Of a stretch of 64,000 bases of DNA, positions 18,479 through 32,871 are shown in pieces. Origin of the DNA: Pirellulales bacterium (GTDB taxonomy: Bacteria > Planctomycetota > Planctomycetia > Pirellulales > UBA1268). The stretch's first letter is position 1; each line of letters opens with the position of its first letter. The stretch covers positions 340,636 through 404,635 of the forward strand of contig JAGYJY010000007.1 of assembly GCA_018401745.1 (NCBI GenBank), given 5' to 3'. A program made the position numbers and the translations under genes. The notes beneath the pieces were generated by a model that saw only the letters and a list, made by a program, of their open reading frames with translations, did not search any database and had not been told where the DNA came from.

Positions 18479-20485
18479 ATGGGCATGAAGAAGAACTTCC
18501 GGCACCTCGTAGCAGCCATGCTGACTATGGCCGGGGCCGGCGTGGCTCGAGCCGGAGAAAACTGGATTCCGCTTCTGCCGGACCAGGACATGTATGACTT
18601 CCAGCTCTTCGCTCCTCCGGATCTCCGCGAGTACAGCATCTGGGCTGACGACGGCGATGGCGTGTACTTCGACTACGACCGTCTCTACTGGGGCATCACG
18701 GTGCCTCGCGTGGTCGACGTCGCCAAGACGCAGACGGGAGTGTCGCTCATCCCGTCCAATCCGATCGCCCCCTCGACGATCGTCGACCTCAACAACGACT
18801 ATCTCGACTACCAGAGAGAGTTCCCGATCACGATCGACACCACGATCAACGGGATCAACAACACGTCTGAGGTTGAGGTTTCTGCACCTCAGTCAACCAT
18901 CTTCACCGTCGGCGGTGACCCGCTGAAGACCAACCTCAACACGAGCTGGATGCGTACCAAGATGACGTGGGGCAACCGCTTCGAAGGCGGATGGTCCTAC
19001 GATGGACGAGGCATGGATTTCTCCTACTTCCGGCTCGGCAGCCAGGCTCAGCAGTTTGCCACGATCAATGAGTTTGCGGCCAACTCTCCAAGCCAGGACG
19101 TGACCGTCGACTTCGGGAATAGCGGTGGTGGTGGCAACAATAACAACACTGGTGGTGGTGGTGGTGCAGGGATTGCCTCAGTCACGATCGAGACAACGAC
19201 CGACAGCCCGCCGCCGGATCACTTGATCACCCAGGCCCTCTACCAGACCAACGAGACCACGCTCCAGGGCGGTAGTGCGGCGTTCACGATTCGCCGGCAG
19301 CTCTCGCAGAGAAAGGGCGGCACGCAGGCCATCTTCTCACTCGGACCGAGGTTCATCCAGTTTGCTGAGCGGTATAAGATCAACTACGCCAGCTTCCAGA
19401 ACTCATTCAATACGACGGCTGGCGGCGGCGGCGGGCTCACCAACAACGGCGGCAATAACACCGGTGGCGGTGGTGGCCAGGGCGGTGGCGGCCTCGGCGG
19501 CGGCGGCCAGGGCGGTGGCGGCCTCGGCGGTGGCGGCCTCGGCGGTGGCGGCCAGGGCGGCGGTGGCCAAGGCGGGTTCGGCGGTGGTGGCGTCGGCGGC
19601 GGGCAGGGCGGGGGCAACCTGACCGGAGGCAACACGCCGCTGAACGTCTTCGGCACCGGCGACATCGCCTCCTACCAGCTTGGCGGGGCAGGGCAGGTCG
19701 GCATCACGACCGGCAATCTTCCCTCGACGCTGACGGGAGAAGGCCCTGGCTCGATCTTCCAGGCAGCCGCCTGGGAGACCTACACATCCAACAACATGGT
19801 GGGGCCTGAGTTCGGCCTGTTTTTCCAGGGGCAGAAGGGCCGCTGGAACTGGCAGGCAGGCGGCAAGTTCACCGCAGGCTTCAACTGGCAGAACAACATC
19901 TATCGCGGTGCCAACCTGCCGGCGAATGCCGGTGCCGACTACCTGCGAAGCAACTTCGCCGGTGCAGGCCTCAACTCGGTAGACGTGGCGGTTGCCGGCG
20001 GCGGCCTGGGCACCGCAACCACCAACACCACGGTGGTTTCGATTCCCAATAGCCCGATGATTGTGCAGCTGTTCCCCACAGGTCAGGTGAATGCCACCAA
20101 CGAGACGCGGCACCGCTTCGTGTTCTCTCCGGTGGGTGAGTGGCGGTTTGGCACGCAGTTCAAGGTCAGCCAGGCGATCTCACTCAACTTTGGCTACACA
20201 GGCATGTGGCTCTCGCAGATCGCACGGGCCTCATCCAACACGGCTTACGAAACCACCGTGCAGCCGGTACAGTCAGTCGCTCGCAACACGTCAGATGCTC
20301 CAATCTTCGTGAACCCGGCCGGCCAGACGGTAACCGGTCCTGGCCCTGGCATCACGGAAGTGCCGCCAAAGTACTCCTACACGAAGGTCGTGCCTGGCTT
20401 CTACAACCAGATCGCCCCGCAGGACAAAGGCAACGAGTATGTGTTCACCAACGGCATCGACTTCGGTGTCGAGATCAAATACTAA
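18479..20485 (+). CDS. BBP7-like outer-membrane beta-barrel protein with Gly-rich insert
   Basis: 668-aa exported protein. Signal peptide: KKNFRHLVAAMLTMAGAGVARAG. The body has alternating hydrophobic/polar strands with features of the planctomycete BBP7 family (FYFxY-type strand YFDYDRLYWGI, GNRFEGGWSYDGRGMDFSYF, SLNFGYTGMWLSQIARAS), and the last residues IDFGVEIKY end in an aromatic, as in outer-membrane barrels. Residues about 318-380 are a low-complexity stretch of GGGG-L/Q repeats. ATG 18479 follows AAGGAA. A terminator follows at 20535-20574. It is probably a surface-exposed barrel or porin. Confidence 0.82.
   Translation: MGMKKNFRHLVAAMLTMAGAGVARAGENWIPLLPDQDMYDFQLFAPPDLREYSIWADDGDGVYFDYDRLYWGITVPRVVDVAKTQTGVSLIPSNPIAPSTIVDLNNDYLDYQREFPITIDTTINGINNTSEVEVSAPQSTIFTVGGDPLKTNLNTSWMRTKMTWGNRFEGGWSYDGRGMDFSYFRLGSQAQQFATINEFAANSPSQDVTVDFGNSGGGGNNNNTGGGGGAGIASVTIETTTDSPPPDHLITQALYQTNETTLQGGSAAFTIRRQLSQRKGGTQAIFSLGPRFIQFAERYKINYASFQNSFNTTAGGGGGLTNNGGNNTGGGGGQGGGGLGGGGQGGGGLGGGGLGGGGQGGGGQGGFGGGGVGGGQGGGNLTGGNTPLNVFGTGDIASYQLGGAGQVGITTGNLPSTLTGEGPGSIFQAAAWETYTSNNMVGPEFGLFFQGQKGRWNWQAGGKFTAGFNWQNNIYRGANLPANAGADYLRSNFAGAGLNSVDVAVAGGGLGTATTNTTVVSIPNSPMIVQLFPTGQVNATNETRHRFVFSPVGEWRFGTQFKVSQAISLNFGYTGMWLSQIARASSNTAYETTVQPVQSVARNTSDAPIFVNPAGQTVTGPGPGITEVPPKYSYTKVVPGFYNQIAPQDKGNEYVFTNGIDFGVEIKY
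19429..19620 (+). repeat. in-gene GGCGGTGGC glycine-coding repeats
   Basis: Short degenerate tandem repeats (units such as GGCGGTGGCGGCCTC and GGCGGTGGCCAG) code for the Gly-rich insert of the BBP7-like protein. The number of units probably varies by slippage without breaking the frame, since units are multiples of three. Confidence 0.75.
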
Positions 20486-20508
20486 TCGCGACCACCAACC
20501 GATCCATG

Positions 20509-21075
20509 TCACGGAGTCAGCCGTGACGGTTCGCCCGCCGTCGGGGGAGTTTCTCCCGGCGGCGGTTTTTTTTTGTTGAGCCAGCTGGCAGTGGCACCAC
20601 GCACCTTGGAGAGCTTGGCATGCCGCTCGATCAGCGGCTGCCAGAGCGGACAGGCAGCCACTGGCTCCACCTCGACCGGCAGCACGCACGGCAGGCCGTC
20701 CGGACCCACCTGAGCAAAGCCAAACAGGCCGTCCATCCAGGGCAGCTCTTGGCCTCGCAGCGGCATGCCGATCACGCCCACGGCCAGATAGCCCTGCCGC
20801 ACCGAGAGCACGGCACCACGAATCTCCACGAGCGACCCCACCGGAACGCTCTGGCGACACTCCAGGGCAATCACCCGGCGGAGCATCAGATTCGCGGCCG
20901 GCCCGACAGCGCGGGTCGCCGTGGCATAGGCCGTTTCCAGCCCATACTGCAGCAGGGCACCGGCGTAGAGGGTGCCGTAGTGGTTGGCATCGGCCGGCAG
21001 CACGAGCCGGTGGTTGGCCGTTTCCCGTGGTCCCGACAACGCGGGTTCGGCGGAGGTGGTCGTGGGGGCTGGCAT
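20509..21075 (-). CDS. hotdog-fold acyl-CoA thioesterase
   Basis: 188-aa acyl-CoA hydrolase-like protein with the hotdog signature: ANHRLVLPADANHYGTLYAGALLQYGLETAYATA, then RRVIALECRQSVPVGSLVEIRG. It follows directly after the FAAL-ACP-oxoamine synthase gene on the same strand. ATG 21075 lies 8 bp after that gene's stop (21083), and a TTG at 21102 would overlap it. Context suggests the enzyme acts on the acyl chain used or released by that megaenzyme. The C-terminal 20 residues are low-complexity and encoded by the terminator of the convergent gene. Confidence 0.82.
   Translation of the reverse strand: MPAPTTTSAEPALSGPRETANHRLVLPADANHYGTLYAGALLQYGLETAYATATRAVGPAANLMLRRVIALECRQSVPVGSLVEIRGAVLSVRQGYLAVGVIGMPLRGQELPWMDGLFGFAQVGPDGLPCVLPVEVEPVAACPLWQPLIERHAKLSKVRGATASWLNKKKPPPGETPPTAGEPSRLTP
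20535..20574 (+). terminator. rho-independent terminator
   Basis: Stem CCGCCGTCGGGGGAG paired with CTCCCGGCGGCGG, loop TTT, then nine T. It lies 50 bp after the BBP7 stop. On the other strand the same bases code for the last residues of the thioesterase (NKKKPPPGETPPTAGEP), so terminator and coding sequence overlap. Confidence 0.85.
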
Positions 21076-21082
21076 GGCCCGG

Positions 21083-24696
<3,614 letters not shown>

Positions 24697-24898
24697 GCTG
24701 CCCGATCCGCAGCCGAGCCCCCGCCGGCAAACTCAAGGCAGCCCCCGCCGCTCGCCCAGAAGCGGTTCCGGCAGCTCACTGGTGCCCTCAGAATCAGCAT
24801 GCCAGGCCTAATGCAGGACGACGGCCGTCACGACTCTGAGCGGAGACAGACTGAGCGGAGAGGGAGGGCACCCTGAACGGGGAGGCGGGGAGCAGGCC

Positions 24899-25126
24899 TC
24901 AGGCCCATGTGCGGCCGCTGGCGTGCTCACACCGCGGGGCAAAGTTGCCCAAGAGACCACCAATCACGTCCCAACTCTCTGGGCGACGCACCTCGATGTC
25001 CCCCTGCTGGTTGATCCGCACCAGGCAGGTGTCGGTCAGGCCTGCTCGCTGCAGTTCGTCGGGACTGACCTCGTCGGGCTCAAGCATCCGCATCAGGGTG
25101 CGACCGTTCATTTCGATGAACTTCAT
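24899..25126 (-). CDS. small hypothetical protein, 75 aa
   Basis: Strong ribosome site AAGGAGG precedes ATG 25126. The product begins MKFIEMNGRTLMRMLEPDEV and contains a possible DNA- or protein-binding helix region (SPDELQRAGLTDTCLVRIN) and IEVRRPESWDVIGGLLGNF. I recognise no named family. It is 44 bp downstream of rsmA, so probably co-transcribed with ribE-rsmA. Confidence 0.7.
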   Translation of the reverse strand: MKFIEMNGRTLMRMLEPDEVSPDELQRAGLTDTCLVRINQQGDIEVRRPESWDVIGGLLGNFAPRCEHASGRTWA

Positions 25127-25170
25127 GGTGTGCCTCCTTCTTTTGAGCCCCCTGCCTTCCTTCCGGCAGT

Positions 25171-26142
25171 CTACCCGAACTCGCAAACAGTGTTGGTAAA
25201 GACCGTCTCCAGCCGCACGAACGCATCCGGAGCAATCTCCTCGGCACGGGCCTGCGGCTCCAGGCCCATCTCGGTAAAGACCCGATCGACAATCGCCCGG
25301 CCCTTCGCCTGATCGCGGCCACCAGCCATTCGCGCCAGCACACCCCGCAGCAGCTTCCGGCGATGGCAGAAGACGTCGCGAACAAACGCATGAAAGCGGT
25401 CCAGGTCAGGGATTGCCTGGCGGCGGGTGGGCTCGGTCTCGATCCGCAGGATGGCCGACTCCACCTTCGGCCGCGGCCAGAAGGCTGACGGCGGCAACAC
25501 GCGGACGATCTCGCTGCGGCATTGGCTGCCGATCCAGACCGACAGTCCGCTGTACTCCGAACTGCCAGGCCGCGCCGTGATCCGCTCGGCCAGCTCCCGT
25601 TGAATGGTCACACAGGCCGCGTCGAACGGGCCGGGCAGGGCGAGCAGATTGCTGATCACCGGCGTGGCCACGCAGTAGGGCAGGTTGGCCACCAGCAGAA
25701 AACGTCCCGTCGGCGAGGCGTCGCGAGCCCGCTCGACGGCGTCGAGCAGGCCTGCAGCAAAGCGGTGCTTTGAATGCAGGGCATCCCCCTCAACCAGCTC
25801 GACCCTCTCGCCAGCCTCACCGAGCATCAGCAGCTGCTCACGGGTCAGCTGGGCCAGCCGCGGATCGATCTCCGCCGACACGACACGGGCTGCCAGCAAG
25901 GCCAGGCGGGTGGTCAGCGTGCCACTTCCGGCACCAACCTCAAGCACCACATCGTCTGGCCCAATCGCCGCCGAGCGAATCAGCAGATCGAGCAGGTTGA
26001 GGTCGATCAGGAAGTTCTGCCCTCGGCGAGCGTCGATCGTAAAACCGACCTCGGCAAACCACTTCTTTAGGTATGCCGCGGTCTGCCGCGGAGGCATCGG
26101 CGGCTGGCTCGTCTCCGCCTGCGGTGAACGATGCTCCGTCAT
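25171..26142 (-). CDS. rsmA: 16S rRNA dimethyladenosine transferase RsmA (KsgA)
   Basis: 323-aa SAM enzyme that dimethylates A1518 and A1519 of 16S rRNA. Landmarks: RRGQNFLIDLNLLDLLIRSA at the N-terminus, motif I LEVGAGSGTLTTRL, acidic SAEIDPRLA, and the catalytic motif NLPYCVATPVISNLL. About 50 residues longer than E. coli KsgA, mostly at the N-terminus and in loops. Its start abuts the ribE stop (TAG ATG), indicating coupling. Confidence 0.95.
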   Translation of the reverse strand: MTEHRSPQAETSQPPMPPRQTAAYLKKWFAEVGFTIDARRGQNFLIDLNLLDLLIRSAAIGPDDVVLEVGAGSGTLTTRLALLAARVVSAEIDPRLAQLTREQLLMLGEAGERVELVEGDALHSKHRFAAGLLDAVERARDASPTGRFLLVANLPYCVATPVISNLLALPGPFDAACVTIQRELAERITARPGSSEYSGLSVWIGSQCRSEIVRVLPPSAFWPRPKVESAILRIETEPTRRQAIPDLDRFHAFVRDVFCHRRKLLRGVLARMAGGRDQAKGRAIVDRVFTEMGLEPQARAEEIAPDAFVRLETVFTNTVCEFG

Positions 26143-26790
26143 CTACTTCTCCTCCGCCGCGGCAGGCAGCCGGCCGAATGCCGGCAGTTTCCCAGCTGCC
26201 AGCCAGGCGTCGAGCCGGCTCGTCACGTATTTGCCCACCAGATCGGTCTCGAGATTCACCGGATCTCCAACAGCCAGTGTGCCGAGCGTGGTCACGGCAA
26301 GCGTGTGCGGAATCAACGCCACCGAAAAAGCCTCCGCGGTGACATCCACCACCGTCAGGCTGACGCCATCGATCGTGATCGAGCCCTTGGGGACCATCTG
26401 CGCACGTACTGTCTCCGGAGCCAGATACCAGCAGGTGACCCACTCGCCCTCCTGCTCCCGCGAAGCCAGCGTCCCCACGGCGTCCACGTGACCAGTCACC
26501 AGATGGCCGCCGAGCCGGTCCGAGAGCTGCAGCGACCGCTCCAGGTTGACCCGTCCGCCCGGCTGAAGCCGCTTGAGGCTCGTCTTCGCCAGCGTCTCGG
26601 GGCCCAGCTCAAAGGTCAGCAGCGATTCGTCGATCGCGACAATCGAGAGGCAGCAGCCGCCGACACAGATGCTCGCTCCCATCGTCGCGTCGCTGGCAAC
26701 TTCTCCAGCATCTACCACAAGCCGCATCCCAGGCGGCTCCGCTGAAACCCTGCTGACCGTGCCCAGCTTTTCCACCAGTCCCGTAAACAT
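26143..26790 (-). CDS. ribE: riboflavin synthase alpha subunit RibE
   Basis: 215 aa, made of two tandem lumazine-binding barrels. The first begins MFTGLVEKLGTVSRV, and the second contains DGVSLTVVDV and LAVGDPVNLETDLVGKYV. Catalyses dismutation of two dimethyl-ribityl-lumazines to riboflavin. ATG 26790 gives the canonical MFTGLVE start; the frame runs upstream into the tandem repeats, which I treat as non-coding. First gene of a ribE-rsmA operon. Confidence 0.95.
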   Translation of the reverse strand: MFTGLVEKLGTVSRVSAEPPGMRLVVDAGEVASDATMGASICVGGCCLSIVAIDESLLTFELGPETLAKTSLKRLQPGGRVNLERSLQLSDRLGGHLVTGHVDAVGTLASREQEGEWVTCWYLAPETVRAQMVPKGSITIDGVSLTVVDVTAEAFSVALIPHTLAVTTLGTLAVGDPVNLETDLVGKYVTSRLDAWLAAGKLPAFGRLPAAAEEK

Positions 26791-26863
26791 CGCACGGCGC
26801 CTTTCTTTTTCTTCGCAGCAAGCAATCACCCACGGATCGTATGCCACCTGCAGCATGGCCGAA

Positions 26864-27098
26864 AGCGACGAGACTTTTGCCGCCCACCGAGCCGGACCTC
26901 TGCAAACAGGGGAGGCGAGGTGGGTCGGCGAACGCTCGAGGAGCATAAAGGCCTATCCTGGCCAGCGACGAGACTTTTGCCGCCCACCGAGCCGGACCTC
27001 TGCAAACGGGGAGGCGAGGTGGGTCGGCGAACGCTCGAGGAGCATAAAGGCCTATCCTGGCCAGCGACGAGACTTTTGCCGCCCACCGAGCCGGACCT
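26864..27098. repeat. 100-bp tandem repeat, 2.4 copies, between ribE and eno
   Basis: Units start at 26864, 26964 and 27063 (periods 100 and 99; the second unit lacks one A). The third is cut after 36 bases. Each unit holds GCCGCCCACC and, further on, GGTGGGTCGGC, which can pair with one bulge, and GGCCTATCCTGGCC, which is self-complementary at its ends. The repeats fill the divergent intergenic region, so they may carry promoter or operator sites for ribE and eno. Units are nearly identical, so the duplication is recent. Confidence 0.85.
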
Positions 27099-27135
27099 GG
27101 CGCTGGCTCGGGCGACCCTTGCGAACCTCGAGTGA

Positions 27136-28485
<1,350 letters not shown>

Positions 28486-28491
28486 CTGTCC

Positions 28492-28522
28492 GTGGAAAAA
28501 GCCCTCCATGGCCTTTTTCCAC
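28492..28522. terminator. hairpin after eno, working on either strand
   Basis: GTGGAAAAAGCC pairs with GGCCTTTTTCCAC around the loop CTCCAT, with one bulged G. It lies directly after the eno stop and before the convergent membrane-protein gene. Confidence 0.6.
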
Positions 28523-28526
28523 TGAG

Positions 28527-28562
28527 GCGACACCTCAAAAAGCCGAGGTTTTTGAGGGTCGC
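28527..28562. repeat. second hairpin repeat after eno
   Basis: GCGAC and CCTCAAAAA pair with TTTTTGAGG and GTCGC around a small loop. A related hairpin (GCGACCCGTCAGAAAGCC... with AAGGTTTCTGAC) lies at about 32590-32620, so this is a dispersed stem-loop family. Confidence 0.55.
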
Positions 28563-28579
28563 TGATCGCCGCATCCTGC

Positions 28580-28608
28580 GGCGGCAGACGTGTTCCACGG
28601 TCTGCTAG
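28580..28608. repeat. short palindromic repeat, copy 2
   Basis: GCGGCAGACGTGTTCCACGG then TCTGCTAG, nearly identical to 16901-16928, again beside a gene end. Confidence 0.5.
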
Positions 28609-28949
28609 GCCGCAGCCCGCTTGCGAATCTCACGTTGCAGCATCCAGCCGCAGGTGGCAGCCGCCCCTGCGGCTGCGATCGCAATCGGCCACAGCGGAAT
28701 CAGTCGGCTGCGGGGAGCCTCGTCCATGGCGACTGTATCGTCGGCGAGGCTCGTCGGCTCCAGGCCCGCGGCCCGGCGGGCCCGCTCGGCGGCCAGTTGG
28801 CTGCGACCGAGGTAGCGGCCTTCGATCTGGCCCTGCCGACGGTCGTATTTGGGGGCGACGAGCGCCAGAGACACAAGGGCCATTGCGGAAAAGAGCAGGC
28901 CCCAAAACCACGGGCTGTCTGTCAGGCGATACTCCGCTGTGGTGCGCAT
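28605..28949 (-). CDS. small membrane protein in the AAA-vWA operon
   Basis: 114 aa with two transmembrane segments: FWGLLFSAMALVSLALVAP near the N-terminus and LIPLWPIAIAAAGAAATCGWML near the C-terminus, joined by a basic stretch rich in Arg and Ala (QLAAERARRAAGLEP). ATG 28949 lies 7 bp after the stop of the vWA gene, so it belongs to that operon. It may anchor the AAA/vWA machinery in the membrane (inference). Confidence 0.72.
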   Translation of the reverse strand: MRTTAEYRLTDSPWFWGLLFSAMALVSLALVAPKYDRRQGQIEGRYLGRSQLAAERARRAAGLEPTSLADDTVAMDEAPRSRLIPLWPIAIAAAGAAATCGWMLQREIRKRAAA

Positions 28950-28956
28950 GGCCAGC

Positions 28957-30682
28957 TCAGCCGATGATGGATCGTCGCCGATCGAGGTAGTCCCACACGA
29001 CAAACCGGTCAAGCTCCCGGCCGGCGGCAAAAAACACCCGGCCGTGGGCTGTCTGCGCAAGCCGGTAGGCAAACTGAATATCTTCCCGCGACTGCGACCA
29101 GCCGGAGAGCAAGAAAATATTGACAATGATGCCTTCGCGACGGCATGCCTCAGCCTCCCGGATGGTGGCCTCTTCCGTGCGGCGGTGGGGCGGATAGAGC
29201 AGATACAGTTCGCTGCCCTCGAAATGGGCCGTCGGCAGGCCGTCGGTGATCACAATCACCTGCTTGTTTGGCGTGTCTTGTCGGGCTAGATGCCGCCGGG
29301 AAAGCGAGAGGGCGTGCTGAATGTTGGTGAAGTGCGGCGGCACGTCTGCCTCGGAGATCCGCGGATTCGCCATGTCGGCCTTCAGCCGCACCACGGGATC
29401 GAAGATCGTCACCGGCTTGGGCAGCAGACTGATCAGCTCGCCGAAGGCCCGCGGCTTGGCAAACGAGGCCATCTCGATGAACTGCAAGAAGTCGCCGGGA
29501 AACTCCCGCTGCACGAGCCCCTGCAGCGCCAGGGCCATCTTCTTCACGCTGACGTAGAGGCCGCCATGCCGCATCGAGCCGCTCATATCGAGCACCACGC
29601 TCGTGGCGGCCTTCGGCGTGTTGCGGGTGTGGTGCACTTCAATGTCACGGGCCTCCAGCCGCAGGTGACCGCTCGCGGTCCGCTGGCCACCAGCCCGCAG
29701 CATCGCATTGATCAGCGATCCCGGAATGTCCATGTGGGCCACCGAGTCGCCAAACTCATAGGGGCGAGTCGGGACCAGCTCCACCGCGCCTTCGCCGGTG
29801 ACACGCACCTCATGCCGGCCCGTGCGGGATGCCTGCATCGCGGAGAAGATCTGCTCCAACAGCTTGCCCTGAAACACCCGCATCGCCTTGGGCGTGAGGC
29901 GGTAGCCGCGACGGCCTTTCTCAAGCCCCTGTTCGGCTGCCATCTGCTCGACGAGCTGCTGCACCTGCTGGCGAAGTCGATCAAGATCGCCAAAGGCCGC
30001 GTTGGCTCCCTCCTCGTCGGCCATGCGACCGAGAGCGTCCATGTCGATCAGGGCGACCTTCCCATTTTTCGCCGCCTCCTCAAGCTGCCGCAGCAGGTCC
30101 TCGATCTGCTCGAGCTCCTGCTTGACCTCAACCGCCCGCGGCACACTCATTCGCTCCCGCCCGGAAAAGCTCCAGCGGGCCGCCAGCTCGTCGACTTCGT
30201 AGACCGTCGCCAGCCGCTCCATCAGCCGCACCAGCTGCCCGGCAAACCGCGACCGCTCATCATCTTGGGCATACCACAAGACGCTCCAGCCTCCGTAGCT
30301 GCTCCTCTGCCACGGCCCGTTCAAAGGCATCGCGATGTCGCGCAGGCGGCTGGGCTTCGCGGGCCTCGCCATGAAACTGCTGCCGTGCGGCCCGCTGGGC
30401 TGCCTCAGTTTCATACTGCTGGAGAAGCTTTCGCTTCCGCTCTTCAAGCATCTGCCGGAGGGCCGAGAGAGAAGGGCCGAGACCGCGGATCTGCTCCGGG
30501 TCGAGGACCACCGCCTCGGCGAGCTGCTCATCGGTCAGCTCATCGACGTTGCCGAAGGTGAGGGCATGCTCCATCACCGAACCGAGCAGATCGCTGCCAG
30601 TCGGCCGCGGCGGAGGAATCCGCACCGGGTCGTATTTCTGATAGGCATGAACAATGCCGCCGAGAGTGTCGCGACGTGGCAT
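28957..30682 (-). CDS. von Willebrand factor A domain protein (one frameshift)
   Basis: Two overlapping open segments make one gene. The start is at 30682 (PRRDTLGGIVHAYQKYDPV) and the frame breaks near 30275-30285, where EEQLRRLERL should join WYAQDDERSRFAG after removal of one base. The joined product is about 573 aa. The vWA domain in the last third has an intact MIDAS: VVLDMSGSMRHGG, then ITDGLP. The middle is helical and charged. It lies 18 bp after the AAA ATPase gene; such pairs (MoxR/ChlI-like ATPase plus vWA) act as metal-insertion or complex-remodelling machines. Confidence 0.83.
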
Positions 30683-30700
30683 GGTGGGGCGACCTCCGGT

Positions 30701-32149
30701 TCAAAACCCACCGGTGCCGTTGCCACCGGTGTCGTAAATCGTGCGGCCATGCCGCTCGCTGCGTGAAATCCGCTCGGTTGCGTAAAGCCCGGCCAGCACA
30801 AACTCCACGCAGGAGGCATGCACAGCGGCATCGGCCGACGCGTTGACCTCAAATGCACGCTCCCAGAGTTCGGGCACCTCTTCGACGATCCGTCGGTAGG
30901 CCTCGGAGGGCAGCATGTCGCTGACCTCCACCTTCACGCCCTGAGCGAACCCCCGCACGATCTCCTCGAGCCCGTGCCGGTCGACATACTCCTCAAAGAC
31001 CTCGCGGATCGCCTCAGCGACAACGGCCTCGAGCACCTGCCGCTCGCTCATCTGATGGCTCCCCATGAGATCGAGCTCAAGCTTGCCCAGGCTCGATGTG
31101 GGGAGATGGCCAAGGTCGCTGATCCTCGGCACGGCCCGCTTCTCGCCCAGCCGCACACCACGATGCCGAGCGCTGGCCACCACCGTGCGATAGTTGGCAA
31201 TGGAAAACCGGGCGCTGACTCCCGACTGCTGGTCGATGTATTTGCTGTTCCGAGCCGCAATCGTGACCTGCTCAAGGATCTCCTCCATGAAGGGCGGCAT
31301 CGCCACCGGCCACTCGCCGTCGAGATCGACTGCGGCCTCCTGCCGGGTGACCTCAATGCCCCCCGCACGATCCCTGGGATAGTGGGTGTGGATCACGCCA
31401 CCGATGCGATCTTTGAGCTGCGGAATCACCTTGCCGGAACGGTTGTAGGTCGATGGATTGGCCGAGAACAGCAGCATCACATCGATGTCGAACTTCACCG
31501 GGTAGCCACGGATCTGCACGTCCCGCTCTTCGAGAATGTTGAACATCCCCACCTGCACGAGTTCGTCGAGTTCTGGCAGTTCGTTCATCGCAAAGATGCC
31601 GCGATGCATCCGCGGGATCAGCCCCAGGTGCAGCGCTTCCTCGCTGGCCATGCTCACGCCGCCAGCCAGTTTGGCCGGGTCGATCTCGCCAATGATGTCG
31701 GCAAACTTCGTGCCAGGGGCAAGCCGTTCGGCGTAGCGTTCGTCGCGATGCCACCAGGCAATCGGTACCTCCTCCGGCGGCCTTGAGCCCACCAGCCGCC
31801 GACCCGCCGACGTGATCGGGTTTTCAGGATCATCGTGCAGGGGAATCGCCGGATCATCGAGAAACGGCAGCCACTCATCGAGAAACCGGGCAAGCAGCCG
31901 CATCAGCCGGCTCTTGGCCTGCCCCTTCTCACCGAGAAAGAGCAGGTCGTGCCCCGCCAGCAAGGATATGTTGATCTCGGGAATCACCGTGTCGTCGTAG
32001 CCAACGATGCCCGGAAACAGTTCCTCGCCGCTCGCCAGCATCCGCAAAAAGTTGTCGCGGACCTCCCGCTTCACCGTGCGGCTCGTCCAGCCACTCAAGC
32101 GGAGCTCTGCAAGGGTTGTCGGCAGGGCAGGGGGGCTCGTGATCGACAT
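30701..32149 (-). CDS. MoxR/magnesium-chelatase-like AAA+ ATPase
   Basis: 482-aa AAA+ protein. [27 protein letters not shown] carries the Walker A variant [28 protein letters not shown] carries the Walker B region in which Asp-Glu is replaced by Asn-Glu; [15 protein letters not shown] is sensor 1. Related to ChlI/BchI and MoxR. Start 32149 is preferred over 32158 because GAGG is nine bases upstream of it, and over the longer open frame that runs into repeats. First of three genes: ATPase, vWA, membrane protein. Confidence 0.87.
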   Translation of the reverse strand: MSITSPPALPTTLAELRLSGWTSRTVKREVRDNFLRMLASGEELFPGIVGYDDTVIPEINISLLAGHDLLFLGEKGQAKSRLMRLLARFLDEWLPFLDDPAIPLHDDPENPITSAGRRLVGSRPPEEVPIAWWHRDERYAERLAPGTKFADIIGEIDPAKLAGGVSMASEEALHLGLIPRMHRGIFAMNELPELDELVQVGMFNILEERDVQIRGYPVKFDIDVMLLFSANPSTYNRSGKVIPQLKDRIGGVIHTHYPRDRAGGIEVTRQEAAVDLDGEWPVAMPPFMEEILEQVTIAARNSKYIDQQSGVSARFSIANYRTVVASARHRGVRLGEKRAVPRISDLGHLPTSSLGKLELDLMGSHQMSERQVLEAVVAEAIREVFEEYVDRHGLEEIVRGFAQGVKVEVSDMLPSEAYRRIVEEVPELWERAFEVNASADAAVHASCVEFVLAGLYATERISRSERHGRTIYDTGGNGTGGF

Positions 32150-32221
32150 ACGGCGCATCCTCGCGTGCAAAAGGAATCTGCGCTGATTGTAGGCCGCTGG
32201 CCACGAAGGCACTCTGCGAGA

Positions 32222-32868
32222 GCCGGACTCGACTTCTTTGTCAATGACGGGAAGGGAACGGGACGGGTCCTCGGGCCGCAAAGCAAATACACGCGCAAGC
32301 GGGACGGGTCCTCGGGCCGCAAAGCGGCCTCGGCTTTGCCGAGGTGCCTCCGGCACCCGAAGACCCGTCCCGTTCAATCCGCCTCCGGCACCCGAAGACC
32401 CGTCCCGCTTGCACGAGAGCGCTTGCGCACCACATGCACCGCCACCCCCGGCCGCAGATCGCCGCGAAGCGGCGAACAGGCCGTCCTCTAAACCGTAAGC
32501 GAGGGGTGAGCCCGGGCCGAATGAGCCGGCCTTGCAGTCGAGCGAACTCGCTTCACGCCTGCGAAGCCATCCTGGCCTTCGCAGGCTAAGGCGACCCGTC
32601 AGAAAGCCAAGGTTTCTGACCGGCCGCAGGCCGCCGCTCCTGCGGCGGACAGGCCGTCCTGTACAACGTAAGCGAGGGGTGAGCCCGGGCCGAATGAGCC
32701 GGCCTTGCAGTCGAGCGCAGCCCGGAGGGCGAAAGCGAGAATGCACGAGTGAGCGAAGCCAGGATGGCGAAGCGAACGCTCGGCGAATCGGCTTGGGCTC
32801 ACCCCGAGCGCCCCGAACGCTCGGCGAATCGGCCTGGGCTCACCCCGAGCGACCCCGAGCGACCGATT
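32222..32868. repeat. modular dispersed repeat, copy 2 (expanded)
   Basis: The whole 32159-32871 gap lacks genes. It holds an A-like start (CTTCTTTGTCAATGA), two copies of the GGGACGGGTCCTCGGGCCGC module with their inverted partners, two copies of module C (AAGCGAGGGGTGAGCCCGG, at about 32498 and 32669), a stem-loop with GTCAGAAAGCC/GGTTTCTGAC near 32597, one module D matching 18240-18340 almost base for base, and a doubled last part (GCTCGGCGAATCGGCYTGGG twice). Confidence 0.75.
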
Positions 32869-32871
32869 TCG

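Noticed and set aside
26864..27098. CRISPR array
   Set aside because: Units are about 100 bp, contiguous and without variable spacers; no cas genes nearby.
32150..32746. N-terminal extension of the AAA ATPase into upstream DNA
   Set aside because: The extension is encoded by the dispersed repeats and is not protein-like; ATG 32149 has a good ribosome site.
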